A stretch of 57,968 nucleotides of DNA from contig CABIXF010000024.1 of assembly GCA_902362595.1 (NCBI GenBank), positions 1 through 57,968 on the forward strand. Direction: 5' to 3'. Both the position numbers and the translations under genes were made by a program. A model generated the notes under the pieces. It worked only from the letters and a program-made list of their open reading frames with translations. It made no database searches and was not told the DNA's origin. Every line of letters starts with the position of its first letter. The stretch's first letter is position 1. The DNA comes from Bacteroidaceae bacterium (GTDB taxonomy: Bacteria > Bacteroidota > Bacteroidia > Bacteroidales > Bacteroidaceae). Positions 34,741 to 44,895 of the stretch are shown here, in pieces.

Positions 34741-37507
34741 TAAAGTAGTTTTAAAATCTGATACTGAAGTACTTGACGAAGTAGTAGTAACAGGATATGG
34801 TAACTTTAAAAAAGCCTCATTTACAGGTGCTGCTTCCACAGTAAATACAGGTAAACTTGAAGACGTACCGGTTATTTCTGTAGAAGAAAAATTATCAGGA
34901 AGTGTACCGGGCGTATCACTCAGTTCATCTTCTAGTAACCCGGGTGCCGTAAGCAGTATCCGAATCCGTGGTATGGGTTCTATCAATGCAGGAAACGACC
35001 CTCTTTATGTCATTGATGGTACCCCTGTGACTAGTGGTAATGTTAGTGAATTTGATTACAGCGATGCAGGTACAAGTATTTTAGCTACACTGAATACCAA
35101 TGATATTGAATCTATCACTGTCATTAAAGATGCGGCAGCTGCTTCACTTTACGGTTCACGTGCAGCCAACGGTGTGATTGTAATCACCACCAAGAGTGGT
35201 AGCCAAGGTAAGACAAAAGTAAACTTCCGTAGTGACTGGGGTTTCTCAAACATGGCAATCGACTATCGTCCGCAATTGAATGGTGACGAACGTCGTGAAC
35301 TGTTATGGACCGGTTTAAAAAATTATGGTTTATACAGCCAAGGACTGTCTGATACAGATGCTGCTGCATTCGCAGATTCAAACATTGACAGTTTCGCTGC
35401 AAAACCTTCTACTGGATGGACTAACTGGAAAGATGAACTGTTCAAGACGGGTGGCCACCAAAACTATCAGGTAAGTGTATCAGGTGGAGGACAGAATACT
35501 CAATTCTATACTTCATTGTCTTATACTAAACAGGATGGTATCATTCAAAATCAAGGATTGGAACGATTCACTGGAAATGCAAACTTGACTCACACCTTCA
35601 AAAGACTGACTGTCCAAGTAACCAGCCAGTTCTCTAAGATGATTCAAAAGAAAACAAATGAAGGAGCTTCTTATGACGGTGCCGTTGCCAACTACGCATT
35701 CTTCCAGAGCCCTTCTTCTACTCCGTATAATGAAGATGGTACCTTGAATAATGGTTGCGGTATGTTTGGAGTAAACCCGTTGTTTGAATTCAATCACAGT
35801 TCAGACCGTGCTACAATTATCAAGGCTTTTAATACGGTTAAGGCTACTTATAACATTTGGGATAACTTGAACTTGAGTGAAAAGATTTCATACGACTATA
35901 TGAACAACACCAACGACGTGCTTTGGGATAGATATTCTAACAATGGTGGCCCGGGTGGTGTTATGCAGCGTATTATCAGTAAGAATGAACAGTTGAATAC
36001 TCAGACTCAGCTGACTTACAACAAGTCATTCGGAGAGCATAACATTGATGCTTTGCTGGGTTTTGAAACGGAAGATAACATTTACGCTTATAATTATATG
36101 TCTGGACAAGATTATCCAGATGACTTGTATGAACTTACTGTGGCTGGCTCTACTTCTGCAGAGAGCAACAAACAGTCTTATCGTCTGACCTCTTTCTTAG
36201 GGCGTCTGAACTATGACTTCGGTGGCAAGTATTACTTGAGTGGAAGTTATCGTACTGACGGTAGCTCTCGCTTGGCCAGAGACAATCGTTGGGGTAGCTT
36301 CTGGTCTGTATCCGGTGCATGGAGATTCACTCACGAAAACTTCATGGAATCTATAAAGGATATTTTGTCTGACGGTAAGTTGCGTTTGTCATACGGTGTG
36401 AACGGTACGCAGCCTTCTGATTATTATGCTTATATGAATCTGTACAAGTTCGGACAGAAATATAATGGTATTTCAGGTATGGGTATCATCGGCATTGTTA
36501 ATCCTGATTTGAAATGGGAAAAGAACAAAACGTTCAACATAGGATTAGATTTGACCTTCCTGAACCGCTTCTCTTTGACATTCGACTACTATCAGCGTAA
36601 AACCAGTGACTTGATTTACGACCTTCCGATTTCTCAGGTTGGTGGTTACTACAACTCTAGCTATTATCCGTATAAACCTGTGAACATTGGTGCCTTGAAG
36701 AATAGCGGTGTGGAAGTAACGATTCAGACTACCAATTTCCAGACAGATGATTTCACATGGACGACCTCTTTCAACATTGGGCATAACACTAATACATTGT
36801 TGAAATTGAACGGTGAACAGGATGAAATCGTTTCCGGACCGTTGATTCATCGTGTCGGTGAGTCTTATTATTCTTACTATTTATATGAATATGCTGGGGT
36901 GGATCCGCAAACTGGTAAGGAAATGTTTTATAAAAATGATGGTACAGCTGACGCACGCCAAACTACGACAAACATCTCTGAAGCCAACAAAACTATTGTA
37001 GGCAAACATGATGCCAAGGTGGAAGGTGGTTTGACCAACAATCTGAGATGGAAGTGGTTCGATTTGGGCTTTACTTTCACTTACTCTTTGGGTGGAGATG
37101 CATTTGATTATGCTACATGGCAGCATACCGATGGTGGTACTTATCTATATAATGGTGCTGTTCCTGCTTATTACAAACTGGACGATATGTGGACAGGTCC
37201 TGGTGATACATCAGCTAAACTGCCAGCGTTCCAGTATGGTAAGAACTCTCAGTCTATGTCTTCACGCTGGCTGATGTCTACCGACTATCTGCGCTTGAAG
37301 AACTTGACCTTCGGTATTCGTATGCCGCAAAGTTGGTCTAACAAAGTCGGCATGAGTAATGCACGTATCTATTTCTCAGGATCAAACCTGTTGACTTGGA
37401 AGTCTAAAGACTTGACTGTTGATCCAGAAATGCCGGTTAGTGGTGTATGTACATTCGAAACTCCGGCTCTGAGAACCTTTACTTTCGGTATTGAATTAAC
37501 ATTTTAA
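34670..37507 (+). CDS. SusC-like receptor, right cassette (silent, leaderless)
   Basis: An open frame of 945 codons encoding a TonB-dependent receptor from the middle of the carboxypeptidase-regulatory-like domain onward: SSAGTLVISFIGMQSQEV, the TonB-box-like LDEVVVTGYG, plug (SLYGSRAANGVIVITTKSGS) and a barrel ending FGIELTF. It has no start codon, signal peptide or promoter, and a TAG codon lies in frame at 34649. The only in-frame start-like codon (TTG, 34685) would leave the product unexported. Joined to codons 1-67 of the left gene by inversion, it would make a 1012-residue complete receptor. Its barrel is quite different from that of the left gene, so the switch would change specificity. 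It is intact over its whole length, which argues for recent use rather than decay. Confidence 0.88.
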   Translation, partial: SSAGTLVISFIGMQSQEVKIAPMVKVVLKSDTEVLDEVVVTGYGNFKKASFTGAASTVNTGKLEDVPVISVEEKLSGSVPGVSLSSSSSNPGAVSSIRIRGMGSINAGNDPLYVIDGTPVTSGNVSEFDYSDAGTSILATLNTNDIESITVIKDAAAASLYGSRAANGVIVITTKSGSQGKTKVNFRSDWGFSNMAIDYRPQLNGDERRELLWTGLKNYGLYSQGLSDTDAAAFADSNIDSFAAKPSTGWTNWKDELFKTGGHQNYQVSVSGGGQNTQFYTSLSYTKQDGIIQNQGLERFTGNANLTHTFKRLTVQVTSQFSKMIQKKTNEGASYDGAVANYAFFQSPSSTPYNEDGTLNNGCGMFGVNPLFEFNHSSDRATIIKAFNTVKATYNIWDNLNLSEKISYDYMNNTNDVLWDRYSNNGGPGGVMQRIISKNEQLNTQTQLTYNKSFGEHNIDALLGFETEDNIYAYNYMSGQDYPDDLYELTVAGSTSAESNKQSYRLTSFLGRLNYDFGGKYYLSGSYRTDGSSRLARDNRWGSFWSVSGAWRFTHENFMESIKDILSDGKLRLSYGVNGTQPSDYYAYMNLYKFGQKYNGISGMGIIGIVNPDLKWEKNKTFNIGLDLTFLNRFSLTFDYYQRKTSDLIYDLPISQVGGYYNSSYYPYKPVNIGALKNSGVEVTIQTTNFQTDDFTWTTSFNIGHNTNTLLKLNGEQDEIVSGPLIHRVGESYYSYYLYEYAGVDPQTGKEMFYKNDGTADARQTTTNISEANKTIVGKHDAKVEGGLTNNLRWKWFDLGFTFTYSLGGDAFDYATWQHTDGGTYLYNGAVPAYYKLDDMWTGPGDTSAKLPAFQYGKNSQSMSSRWLMSTDYLRLKNLTFGIRMPQSWSNKVGMSNARIYFSGSNLLTWKSKDLTVDPEMPVSGVCTFETPALRTFTFGIELTF

Positions 37508-37525
37508 CGCTTAGAATTAAGACAA

Positions 37526-39058
37526 ATGAGAATATTTAGACATATATTTAAAGCTACGCTTGGTGTGGCAATGACCGCTAGTTTGTCATCTTGCCTCAAT
37601 AATTGGTTGGAACAAACTCCAGCTGATGGTATCGAAGCGGAAACTGCTATCCAGTCAAGTTCTGCTCTTTCAAATGCACGAACTGGTATCTATGCAGCAG
37701 TGAAAGGAAACAGTTCTTTGGTTGATTATTATGGTCGACTGATGTTTGTTTATGGCGATATGAGAGGCGAGGATGTACAGTATGAAAATAACAGCGGTAG
37801 CGGTCGTGCCCAGTTCTATTATTATATGAACTATTCTACAGCTGATGATTTCAGTTCTTCGTCCGCAGTCTGGCAGACTCCGTATATAGTAATCGCCCGT
37901 GCCAATCGGGTGATTGAAGCAGCTGAAGGCGGTCAACTCTCTGATGCAGAAGAAGCACAGGCTGAAATTGCACAGTATGCAGCTGAAGCAAGAGTATTAC
38001 GTGCAATGGCGTTGTTCGATTTAACCCGTATTTACGGAAAACCGTATACTATGGATCAGGGGGCTTCTCTAGGTGTGCCTATTGTCACTTCATCGGTTGA
38101 TCCCGATATAAAACCGGCCCGTAGTACTGTTGCTGAGTGTTATACAACTGTTGAAAAAGATTTGAACGATGCTATCTCTTCAGGTGCTTTGATGACAACG
38201 AATGATGAATATTCCAAAGGTTATGTTACTGTATGGACTGCTAAAGCTTTGCAGGTTCGTGTATATATGACTAAAGGAGAATTTGACAAAGCATTGTCTG
38301 TAGCCGAAGATATCATTAAGAACGCTCCTTATTCTTTGTGGAGTACTTCTGAATATGCAGGAGCATGGTCAGAATCCAGCATTGCTCACTCAAAAGAAAT
38401 CTTGTTTGAACTGGTGATTGATGACACAACCGACTGGACCGACCGTGAAGGTATTGCTTATCTTTATTCTGACCCTGCAACCCAAGGTGGCGGATATGGA
38501 GACGTAATTGTATCCAAAGCCTTCTCTGATATGCTGACTTCTGACCCTCAGGATGTAAGAAATAATGTCTTACTGGAGTCTTTGGATCCAAAGTCACCGT
38601 ATAAAGGATATAAGATTTATATCAATAAGATGCCTGCAGTAGGAAATGATGTTCGTTATGCAGATGTTCCGGTATTGCGTCTGTCTGAAGTATATCTGTC
38701 AGCAGCAGAAGCTGCCTTCCAGACTGGTGACCTCACCAAAGCAGCCAGCTTGCTGAATGACATCATCAAGAACCGTACAACAGATACGTCAAAAGAAGTA
38801 ACAGCTTCCAATATTACACTGGACCGTATCTATGTGGAACGCCGCAAAGAACTTGTTGGAGAAGGACAACGTTACTTCGACGCAATGAGACGTGGTGAAA
38901 CGATCGTACGTTACACTTCAGAAGCTGATCGTGGATGGCACGATGTATTGACAGATGAAGCCAAGACTTTCGACCGTAATTCAAAGAAAGCTCTTCCGTT
39001 GATTCCGGCTTCAGAAATGAACGCCAACCCGAACATGGTTCAGAATCCTGCTTATTGA
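37526..39058 (+). CDS. SusD-like lipoprotein of the right switch cassette
   Basis: A 510-residue SusD/RagB-family lipoprotein with the lipobox MTASLSSCLNN (cysteine about residue 23). Conserved pieces are AAEARVLRAMALFDLTRIYG, VPVLRLSEVYLSAAEAAFQ and IYVERRKELVGEGQRYFDAM. It starts 18 bases after the right SusC and is followed by a strong terminator. In the orientation shown it has no visible promoter of its own and should be silent together with that SusC. It would be expressed after inversion. Confidence 0.92.
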   Translation: MRIFRHIFKATLGVAMTASLSSCLNNWLEQTPADGIEAETAIQSSSALSNARTGIYAAVKGNSSLVDYYGRLMFVYGDMRGEDVQYENNSGSGRAQFYYYMNYSTADDFSSSSAVWQTPYIVIARANRVIEAAEGGQLSDAEEAQAEIAQYAAEARVLRAMALFDLTRIYGKPYTMDQGASLGVPIVTSSVDPDIKPARSTVAECYTTVEKDLNDAISSGALMTTNDEYSKGYVTVWTAKALQVRVYMTKGEFDKALSVAEDIIKNAPYSLWSTSEYAGAWSESSIAHSKEILFELVIDDTTDWTDREGIAYLYSDPATQGGGYGDVIVSKAFSDMLTSDPQDVRNNVLLESLDPKSPYKGYKIYINKMPAVGNDVRYADVPVLRLSEVYLSAAEAAFQTGDLTKAASLLNDIIKNRTTDTSKEVTASNITLDRIYVERRKELVGEGQRYFDAMRRGETIVRYTSEADRGWHDVLTDEAKTFDRNSKKALPLIPASEMNANPNMVQNPAY

Positions 39059-39086
39059 TAAGCTATTCTAATACATTTCATATTTA

Positions 39087-39115
39087 AGAGAGAGGGCAAC
39101 CTCTCTCTTTTTTTT
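39087..39115 (+). terminator. Terminator of the right SusC-SusD cassette
   Basis: AGAGAGAGG (39087-39095) and CCTCTCTCT (39100-39108) form a stem with a GCAA tetraloop, followed by seven more T. This is a strong intrinsic terminator. Confidence 0.85.
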
Positions 39116-39171
39116 GCTCAAGCTAATAGTAACACCATCATCCCCATTGGATTATCTTAGTTATAACAAAA

Positions 39172-39205
39172 AAGCCGGGACCACAGTTTTCTGCAGTCCC
39201 GGCTT
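39172..39205 (-). terminator. Terminator of the nucleotidyltransferase gene
   Basis: AAGCCGGGAC (39172-39181) pairs with GTCCCGGCTT (39196-39205). On the minus strand it is followed by TTTTTTGTTAT. It lies about 30 bases after the stop codon. Confidence 0.75.
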
Positions 39206-39236
39206 CCTTTTATATTATATAGCTATGCGATTGTTA

Positions 39237-40142
39237 TCAAAACAATTTAGAAGGATATTCACCTGCATCCACCAAAGCCTGAATCTTGTCTACCACACTC
39301 TGACGGTCGGCAGCGTAAGTCACGCCAAACCATTTAGAAGTAGTATCCAACACTTTTACAGTAGCAGTACCTTCATTGATCAGCTTGTTGACCATCAACG
39401 GAATGAAGTATTCGCATTTCAGGTTTTCAATGTTAGCTTTCAGGAATTCTACGAAATAGTCTTCAGAATACTTGAAATAGTCTGGAGTGAATCCCCACAT
39501 GTTCATTGAAACCGGAGTATTGTCTTCGATACCTACCCATTCGCCTTTTTCGTCCTTATAAGAAACGACACCGTTTACACGCATAATTTCAGTACGTTCT
39601 ACTACAGTAGTCAAATGAGCATTTTCATCGGTAGAGCAGATACCGCGAGCTACAGAGCCACTGTCAGACAATGTATTTCCTACACGGAAACCAACCATAC
39701 AGTAATCGTTCTTCGCTCCTTCAGGAAGCTCTGACAAATATTTGCCAATTACAGCAAAACTGTCACGACCATAGAAATCATCTGCATTGATTACGGCAAA
39801 CGGTTCTTTAATTACATCCTTACCCATCAATACAGCATGGTTTGTACCCCAAGGTTTTACACGTCCTTCCGGAGAAGTAAAGCCAGCAGGCAGGTTTGTC
39901 AAATCCTGGAACACAACTTCTACAGGAATATGGTTTTCATATTTGCTTACAATTTTTTCACGGAAATCTTTTTCAAAATCACGACGGATTACAAAGACCA
40001 ATTTCCCGAAACCACCACGAATTGCATCAAAAATTGAATAATCCATGATTGTTTCACCGTTAGGACCCAGTCCATCGAGTTGCTTCAAGCCGCCGTAACG
40101 ACTCCCCATACCGGCAGCCAATACAAATAAAGTTGGTTTCAT
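39237..40142 (-). CDS. Sugar-phosphate nucleotidyltransferase (UGPase-like)
   Basis: A 301-residue enzyme with the nucleotidyltransferase fold. It probably joins a nucleoside triphosphate to a sugar phosphate (for example UTP plus glucose 1-phosphate). The signature LAAGMGSRYGGLKQLDGLGP starts at residue 8. The metal-binding aspartates are in AVINADDFYGRD. The frame is open to 40346, but MKPTLFVLAAG at 40142 starts directly with the first beta strand and matches the promoter. The C-terminal part (SKWFGVTYAADRQSVVDKIQ) is typical of a group often annotated only as nucleotidyltransferase in Bacteroides. The exact sugar is not determined. Confidence 0.82.
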   Translation of the reverse strand: MKPTLFVLAAGMGSRYGGLKQLDGLGPNGETIMDYSIFDAIRGGFGKLVFVIRRDFEKDFREKIVSKYENHIPVEVVFQDLTNLPAGFTSPEGRVKPWGTNHAVLMGKDVIKEPFAVINADDFYGRDSFAVIGKYLSELPEGAKNDYCMVGFRVGNTLSDSGSVARGICSTDENAHLTTVVERTEIMRVNGVVSYKDEKGEWVGIEDNTPVSMNMWGFTPDYFKYSEDYFVEFLKANIENLKCEYFIPLMVNKLINEGTATVKVLDTTSKWFGVTYAADRQSVVDKIQALVDAGEYPSKLF

Positions 40143-40170
40143 AAAGTTGTATATAAATTTAGTAACTCCA

Positions 40171-40178
40171 CAAAGGTA
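40171..40178 (-). promoter_or_regulatory. Promoter -7 box of the nucleotidyltransferase gene
   Basis: TACCTTTG on the minus strand matches TAnnTTTG, giving a leader of about 22 bases. The -33 region is not clear. Confidence 0.4.
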
Positions 40179-40227
40179 AACAAATAATGTGATTTGAAAC
40201 CATAGTTCGTAAACAAAATGTATCAAC

Positions 40228-40251
40228 TTTTGGTTCTTTTTTGTATATTCG
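40228..40251 (+). promoter_or_regulatory. Candidate promoter of tamB-tamL
   Basis: TTTTGG (40228-40233) and TATATTCG (40244-40251, one mismatch from TAnnTTTG) lie about 25 bases before the tamB start. The spacing is shorter than usual, so support is limited. Confidence 0.3.
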
Positions 40252-40275
40252 CAAGAACTAACAGCTCTACAGCGT

Positions 40276-43200
40276 ATGAAAAAATATATCAAATGGGGAG
40301 GAATCGTTCTGGCAAGTCCAGTCATCCTTTTCATCATATTATGCATATTGATTTACATTCCCCCTGTCCAGAATTTTATTGTCGACAAGGCGGCTTCGTA
40401 TGCGTCACAGGCTACTGGCATGCACATTCATATACAACGCATCTCATTGTCCTTTCCCCTGAACCTGGTGGTGCACGAAACAAGCGTGACAAATCAGAAA
40501 GACACTTTGCTGAACGTAGAAGAGCTGACTGTAAAGATTCAATTACTTCCGCTGATAAAAAAACAGATAGAAGTAGACGGCATAGGACTGAAAAATGCAT
40601 CCGTCCATACTGGAAATCTGATTGACGGCATGTCACTGCAGGGAAAGCTGGGGGAACTATTTCTGAAATCGCACGGTGTGGACCTCACTCCGGAAACAGC
40701 CGTGTTAAACGAACTCACCCTCAAGAACGCCGACTTGAAAATGTGTCTGGCTGATACGACCGCACAGGATACGACCCAAAGTACCCCCACTTTCTGGAAG
40801 TTTGATTTGAGAAAAATAGACCTGAGCAACGTAAATTTCCAGATGGATATGCCGCTCGACACATTGAATTTTGGCATCCATATCAAGGATGCTTCTTTGC
40901 GCAATGGATTTATCGACCTGCACAAAGAAGCTTATTCGGTTCGTACTTTCAAGCTACTGAACAGCCAGATGTTCTATAACTCTGGCAATTCCGCTCCACT
41001 GGAAAAAGGTCTCGATCCTTCACATATTGCCCTGTCTGACATTAATTTACAACTGGATTCACTTTATTATCAAGGAAACAACATCCGGGCCTTGTTGCAT
41101 CAGTTTGAACTAAAAGAACGTTCAGGACTGGAAATCACTTCTTCCGAAGGACAATTGCAAGCCGACGAAAAAGCCATCCGAATACCTGCCCTGCAAATCA
41201 AGACAGCCAATTCATTCTTAGCTTTTAATGCAACCATCGACTGGTCGGTAACGGAACAAAACCAGGACGGAACACTGAACGGACAACTCATGGCTGAAAT
41301 TGGGAAAGGCGACTTGTTCAAACTGCTACCCGATATGCCAGAAAAATTCGTTCAGGAATTTCCCTCTGCACCGCTACAAATCCGTATCGGCATAAACGGA
41401 AACCTGAATAATCTGCAGCTGAAGACCTGCCAGATCAAAATTACCGACTATTTTCGAATGGAAGCAAACGGTACAGTCAAGCATCTGCTCGACAGTATCT
41501 CACGTGAAGCTACGGTTCAACTTCACTCAGATTTCTATCGGATGAACTTTCTGGAAAGTCTGACAGGAGGAATTTTGATTCCACAGGGAACAAAGTTCCA
41601 AGGAAAAGCCCAGATGAAAGGAAACGACCTGCAGGCCAAAGCACAATTGAATCCGGGTGAAGGACTCGTAGAACTGGACGGAAAGTACAATCTTCTGGAA
41701 GAGGCTTATCAGGCCAACCTGCATATTAATGAGTTGAACCTGCATAAATTCATGCCTACCGATTCTTTGTTCGGACTTTCTGCGCATGCGAACATCGAAG
41801 GAAAAGGATTCGATTTCTTCTCACCGCATACTCGCCTGAAGGCTGATGCCGGACTCGACCACCTGCAATGGGGCTCACGTATACTGTCGGGAGTACAATT
41901 ACAGGCAAATTTGAAAGCCTCGCAGGCAGGCATAAACTTAAATGTCAAAGACAATTCCATGCAGATTTCTTCCCAACTGAACGCACTTTTACACCCGTCA
42001 CGCATCAAGGCCGACGGACAGATTCAGGTGGGCGGGATAGACTTGTACGATATGGGACTGACGGCTTCTCCCCTGAAAACCATGGGGAACGTGGATTTGC
42101 ACCTGCACACAGATATGAAAAGAAATCATGGGGTGCAAGTATCCGTCACTCACATTCAACTGCTTACTGAAAGCCAGACCTACAAGACCAAAGACCTGCA
42201 TGTGGGATTCAATACGGCACGCGACTCTATACGCAGCTATGTAAATGCAGGCGACTTGACCTTCCTGTTCCGAAGCCAGGGAGGCATAGATGAACTGGGC
42301 AGTCAGATAACTCAACTGACCCATGCTTTAGACATGCAGTGGAAACAAAAACATATTGACCAGGCCGTCCTGAAAAAATTGCTTCCAAATGCCAGATTAC
42401 GTATTTTTGCCGGAAAAGATAATCCGATTTCCAATGCTTTATCCATCCGGAAAATAAATTTCGACCGAATGAATGTGGACGTACAGACTTCTCCGGAGAA
42501 CGGATTGAACGCGGCCATGAATCTATACGGATTGAGGACCGACAGCCTGGCTTTCGACACCATTTATTTCCAAGCGATACAACAAACCGAAAATATAAAG
42601 CTCAGCAGTGGAGTCATTGCCAACGACAAGCCTTTCCAAGAAGCATTCGATATTACCCTTAACGGAGAAATAGAAGCTGATAAAATCAATACAACCATTG
42701 AATATCTGAACGGGAAAAAAGAATGTGGAGTCAACATTGGTATGACAGCCGGATTACAAAAAGGTGGAATCAGTCTGCATATCGCTCCTTTTGACCCAAT
42801 CCTGGTGTATCGTAAATTTACGGTAAATCCGAACAACTACATTTACCTGAGAGACGATGGGCGTATTATGGCCGACTTGTCTATCCACGATGAAATGCAG
42901 ACAGGACTTAGCCTGTATTCTACCCCAGACTCTACGGCACAACAAGATTTGACCCTTACCTTAAGCCAGATTAACATCGGCGAATTCAAACGGGTCATCC
43001 CTTATATGCCCGACATTAACGGCATCATCAATGCAGAAGCGCATTATGTGCAAACAGGGCAAACAGATATGATTTCACTGGAAAACAGTGTAGACCAACT
43101 GGCATACAACGGGATTGCATTGGGCGACTGGACACTGAGTGCCGTTTATCTTCCCAAACAAAGCGGAGAACAAAGTATCAATGGCTTTATTACCCGCAAC

Positions 43201-44895
43201 AAACAGGAGATTGCCAGCATAGACGGATCTTATTTCCCTTCAGACAAAGGAGATAACAACGACCGCATAAATGCCAATATGGACCTGCACCATTTCCCAC
43301 TGGAAATAGCCAATTCGTTTATTCCAGGAAGAATGGCAACACTGAGCGGAGACATTGACGGCACCATGAAGGTATCGGGAAGCAGTACCAGCCCTTTAAT
43401 GAACGGACAAATCAACCTGGATAGTGTGAACATCTACATTCCACAAGCCTCCATGAATCTGCGTTTCGATGACAGACCGGTGGAAGTAAAAGACAGCAAA
43501 CTGCTTTTCAATCGCTTCAAGATATTCACAAAAGGAAAGACACCTTTTACTATCGACGGTAACGTAGATATGGCAGACTTCAGCCAAATGAAAATGGATT
43601 TGAAAATGGATGCCAACAACTTTGAGCTGCTAAATGCCAAACAAACCAAACAATCGCTTGTGTTTGGAAAACTATATGTAGATTTCCACTCCACCTTAAA
43701 AGGTACACCAGATGACATGAGCATACGTGGGAATATGAACATATTGGGTAACAGTGATTTCACTTATATTCTACAAGATTCACCGCTCACCGTGGAAGAC
43801 AAGCTGGGAGAGACTGTCACATTCATGAACTTCAACGATACGACTTCTGTCAACCGGAGAATACTGCCCGCCTTATCATTAGGTGGCATTGATATGCTGA
43901 TGACTCTACACATCGATGAAGGAGTGCAATGCCGCGTCAATATGGATGAAAAAGGCAGCAACTATATGTATTTCGAAGGAGGAGGCGACCTTTCTTTCCA
44001 ATATACTCAGGAAGGAAACATCATCTTAAGCGGAAAATATTCTCTTCTAAGCGGAGAAATGAAATATCAGCTCCCCATTATTCCGCTGAAAACCTTCTAC
44101 ATCCAAGGTGGGAGCTATATTCAATGGAGCGGCAATGCCATGAATCCGCTACTGAATATCAAAGCTACAGAAAGGATACGTTCCTCCGTGGCGCAAGAAG
44201 GACAAGCTTCCCGCATGGTCAACTTTGATGTAGGAGTAAATATCACCAACACACTGGAAGATCTGGGATTTACCTTCATCATCGATGCCCCGGAAGACGG
44301 AACCATGCAGAACGAACTGGCTTCCATGTCGACCGAAGAAAAGAATAAAGTAGCTGTCACCATGCTTGTCACAGGAATGTACCTGACAGAAGGGGGTACC
44401 CTGGGAGGAGGAGGCGGAAGCAGCGTAATGAACTCATTCTTGCAAGACCAAATTTCAAAAGTAGCTGGAAGCGCACTCAAAACCATTGACGTGAACTTCG
44501 GCATAGAAACCAATAATGGAGAAGAAACCGGACAATCAAGCACGGACTATAACTTCCAGTTTGCCAAACGATTTTGGAACAACCGCATCCGGGTTGTCAT
44601 TGGTGGAAAGGTCTCTACCGGAAACAATGTGCAGCAAGATGATTCTTTCATTGACAACATCTCGCTGGAATACCGTCTGGACAACAGTGGCACACGCTAC
44701 GTAAAACTTTTCCACGACAAGAACTATGAAAGTGTCCTTGATGGAGAAGTCATTGAAACAGGCGCAGGTATCGTATTACGTAAGAAAGTAAGCAAAGTGG
44801 GTGAACTGTTTATTTTCAGGAGAAAGAAGAAAGCACCCGTTGAAGCAGAAAAAAAAGAGGAAGATGAAAACGAAAATGAAAACCCAAATAACTAA
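40276..44895 (+). CDS. tamB: TamB-like translocation and assembly module protein
   Basis: A 1539-residue envelope protein anchored by one N-terminal helix (IVLASPVILFIILCILIYI). The long middle consists of beta-rich AsmA/TamB-type repeats that are thought to form a groove across the periplasm, moving lipid or assisting outer-membrane protein insertion. The C-terminal TamB (DUF490) domain is recognisable from about residue 1080: QINLDSVNIYIPQASMNL, FEGGGDLSFQYTQEGNIILSG and FGIETNNGEETGQSSTDYNF. The length is somewhat greater than the E. coli protein (1259). It overlaps the following tamL gene by about 20-30 bases, which implies translational coupling and a working pair. Confidence 0.85.
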   Translation: MKKYIKWGGIVLASPVILFIILCILIYIPPVQNFIVDKAASYASQATGMHIHIQRISLSFPLNLVVHETSVTNQKDTLLNVEELTVKIQLLPLIKKQIEVDGIGLKNASVHTGNLIDGMSLQGKLGELFLKSHGVDLTPETAVLNELTLKNADLKMCLADTTAQDTTQSTPTFWKFDLRKIDLSNVNFQMDMPLDTLNFGIHIKDASLRNGFIDLHKEAYSVRTFKLLNSQMFYNSGNSAPLEKGLDPSHIALSDINLQLDSLYYQGNNIRALLHQFELKERSGLEITSSEGQLQADEKAIRIPALQIKTANSFLAFNATIDWSVTEQNQDGTLNGQLMAEIGKGDLFKLLPDMPEKFVQEFPSAPLQIRIGINGNLNNLQLKTCQIKITDYFRMEANGTVKHLLDSISREATVQLHSDFYRMNFLESLTGGILIPQGTKFQGKAQMKGNDLQAKAQLNPGEGLVELDGKYNLLEEAYQANLHINELNLHKFMPTDSLFGLSAHANIEGKGFDFFSPHTRLKADAGLDHLQWGSRILSGVQLQANLKASQAGINLNVKDNSMQISSQLNALLHPSRIKADGQIQVGGIDLYDMGLTASPLKTMGNVDLHLHTDMKRNHGVQVSVTHIQLLTESQTYKTKDLHVGFNTARDSIRSYVNAGDLTFLFRSQGGIDELGSQITQLTHALDMQWKQKHIDQAVLKKLLPNARLRIFAGKDNPISNALSIRKINFDRMNVDVQTSPENGLNAAMNLYGLRTDSLAFDTIYFQAIQQTENIKLSSGVIANDKPFQEAFDITLNGEIEADKINTTIEYLNGKKECGVNIGMTAGLQKGGISLHIAPFDPILVYRKFTVNPNNYIYLRDDGRIMADLSIHDEMQTGLSLYSTPDSTAQQDLTLTLSQINIGEFKRVIPYMPDINGIINAEAHYVQTGQTDMISLENSVDQLAYNGIALGDWTLSAVYLPKQSGEQSINGFITRNKQEIASIDGSYFPSDKGDNNDRINANMDLHHFPLEIANSFIPGRMATLSGDIDGTMKVSGSSTSPLMNGQINLDSVNIYIPQASMNLRFDDRPVEVKDSKLLFNRFKIFTKGKTPFTIDGNVDMADFSQMKMDLKMDANNFELLNAKQTKQSLVFGKLYVDFHSTLKGTPDDMSIRGNMNILGNSDFTYILQDSPLTVEDKLGETVTFMNFNDTTSVNRRILPALSLGGIDMLMTLHIDEGVQCRVNMDEKGSNYMYFEGGGDLSFQYTQEGNIILSGKYSLLSGEMKYQLPIIPLKTFYIQGGSYIQWSGNAMNPLLNIKATERIRSSVAQEGQASRMVNFDVGVNITNTLEDLGFTFIIDAPEDGTMQNELASMSTEEKNKVAVTMLVTGMYLTEGGTLGGGGGSSVMNSFLQDQISKVAGSALKTIDVNFGIETNNGEETGQSSTDYNFQFAKRFWNNRIRVVIGGKVSTGNNVQQDDSFIDNISLEYRLDNSGTRYVKLFHDKNYESVLDGEVIETGAGIVLRKKVSKVGELFIFRRKKKAPVEAEKKEEDENENENPNN

